Shown: positions 63,929 to 64,000 of the stretch, one piece after another | How positions within the stretch are numbered: the first letter of the stretch is position 1 | Layout: each line of letters begins with the position of its first letter | Source: DDH964 sp963763205 | GTDB taxonomy: Bacteria > Desulfobacterota > Desulfuromonadia > Desulfuromonadales > DDH964 | Direction of reading: 5' to 3' | NCBI GenBank assembly: GCA_963763205.1 | Contig: CAVXNQ010000013.1 | Coordinates: 1-64,000, forward strand | DNA length: 64,000 nucleotides | The notes under the pieces: model-generated | Database searches by the model: none | The model's input: only the letters and a program-made list of their open reading frames with translations | What the model was told of the DNA's origin: nothing | Made by a program: the position numbers and the translations under genes

Positions 63929-64000
63929 GTAGGATCTCCTCAATGCGGATAGCGGCCGGCACCCGGTCCGGATGCGCGGCGCCACCAATGGGAAACGTTT

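Overview
The window is one stretch of a high-GC, Gram-negative bacterial chromosome. The gene content fits an anaerobic, respiratory or amino-acid-oxidising Desulfuromonadales/Geobacter-type bacterium: ferredoxin-linked oxidoreductases (a tungsten/molybdenum aldehyde oxidoreductase and a 2-oxoacid:ferredoxin oxidoreductase), ETF next to succinyl-CoA synthetase, a ~115-kDa-class NAD-glutamate dehydrogenase, two TRAP uptake systems with outer-membrane beta-barrel proteins, and many NtrC-type and GntR-type regulators. The taxonomic placement is inferred from gene content only. I see no rRNA, tRNA or CRISPR array.

Layout. 1-4.4 kb: end of etfA, sucC and sucD (several single-base frameshifts), a small ribbon-helix-helix protein and two UspA-like proteins. 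4.4-9 kb: a transporter-like SSS/GAF/PP2C-phosphatase fusion and an EamA exporter. 9-17.3 kb (minus strand): a molybdenum block, modA-modB-modC-moaA, then meaB, a mobA-mobB fusion and moeA, preceded by a RarD-type permease. 17.6-21 kb: NAD-glutamate dehydrogenase with a small translationally coupled partner. 21.6-29.5 kb: a catabolic cassette of TRAP transporter, aldehyde ferredoxin oxidoreductase, class III aminotransferase, small protein and porin-like protein. 29.7-35.1 kb: frameshifted gap, a sensor kinase/NtrC pair and a LuxR-type regulator. 35.1-37.3 kb: an IS481-family insertion among dispersed repeats. 37.4-47.7 kb: a MoaF-family protein, two SDRs, a GntR regulator, a ketopantoate-reductase-like protein, a ThDP enzyme, an unknown protein and a second TRAP system. 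48.8-54.3 kb: a second kinase/NtrC pair and a second porin-like protein. 54.8-64 kb (minus strand): an NAD(P)-binding protein, a four-subunit 2-oxoacid:ferredoxin oxidoreductase with phosphate butyryltransferase and butyrate kinase, an old-yellow-enzyme-type reductase and its probable GntR repressor.

How the parts fit. Amino acids or amines could enter through the TRAP systems, be deaminated by the aminotransferase and glutamate dehydrogenase, and be oxidised by the aldehyde and 2-oxoacid oxidoreductases to reduced ferredoxin. Acyl-CoA would then be cashed in for ATP by Ptb/Buk. The molybdenum block would supply pterin cofactor to the aldehyde oxidoreductase. This is an inference from neighbourhood.

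The strongest non-coding signal is a matched pair of sigma-54 promoters, one reading to the second TRAP operon (minus strand) and one towards the second porin (plus strand). Each has a related ~57-bp upstream element at exactly the same distance (96 bp from the -12 GC), and the pair brackets the second kinase/NtrC system. Other regulatory signals are a near-identical palindrome at two loci (one overlapping the old-yellow-enzyme start region) and a CATG-AAAATT-CATG motif at the modA, rarD-like and second porin genes.
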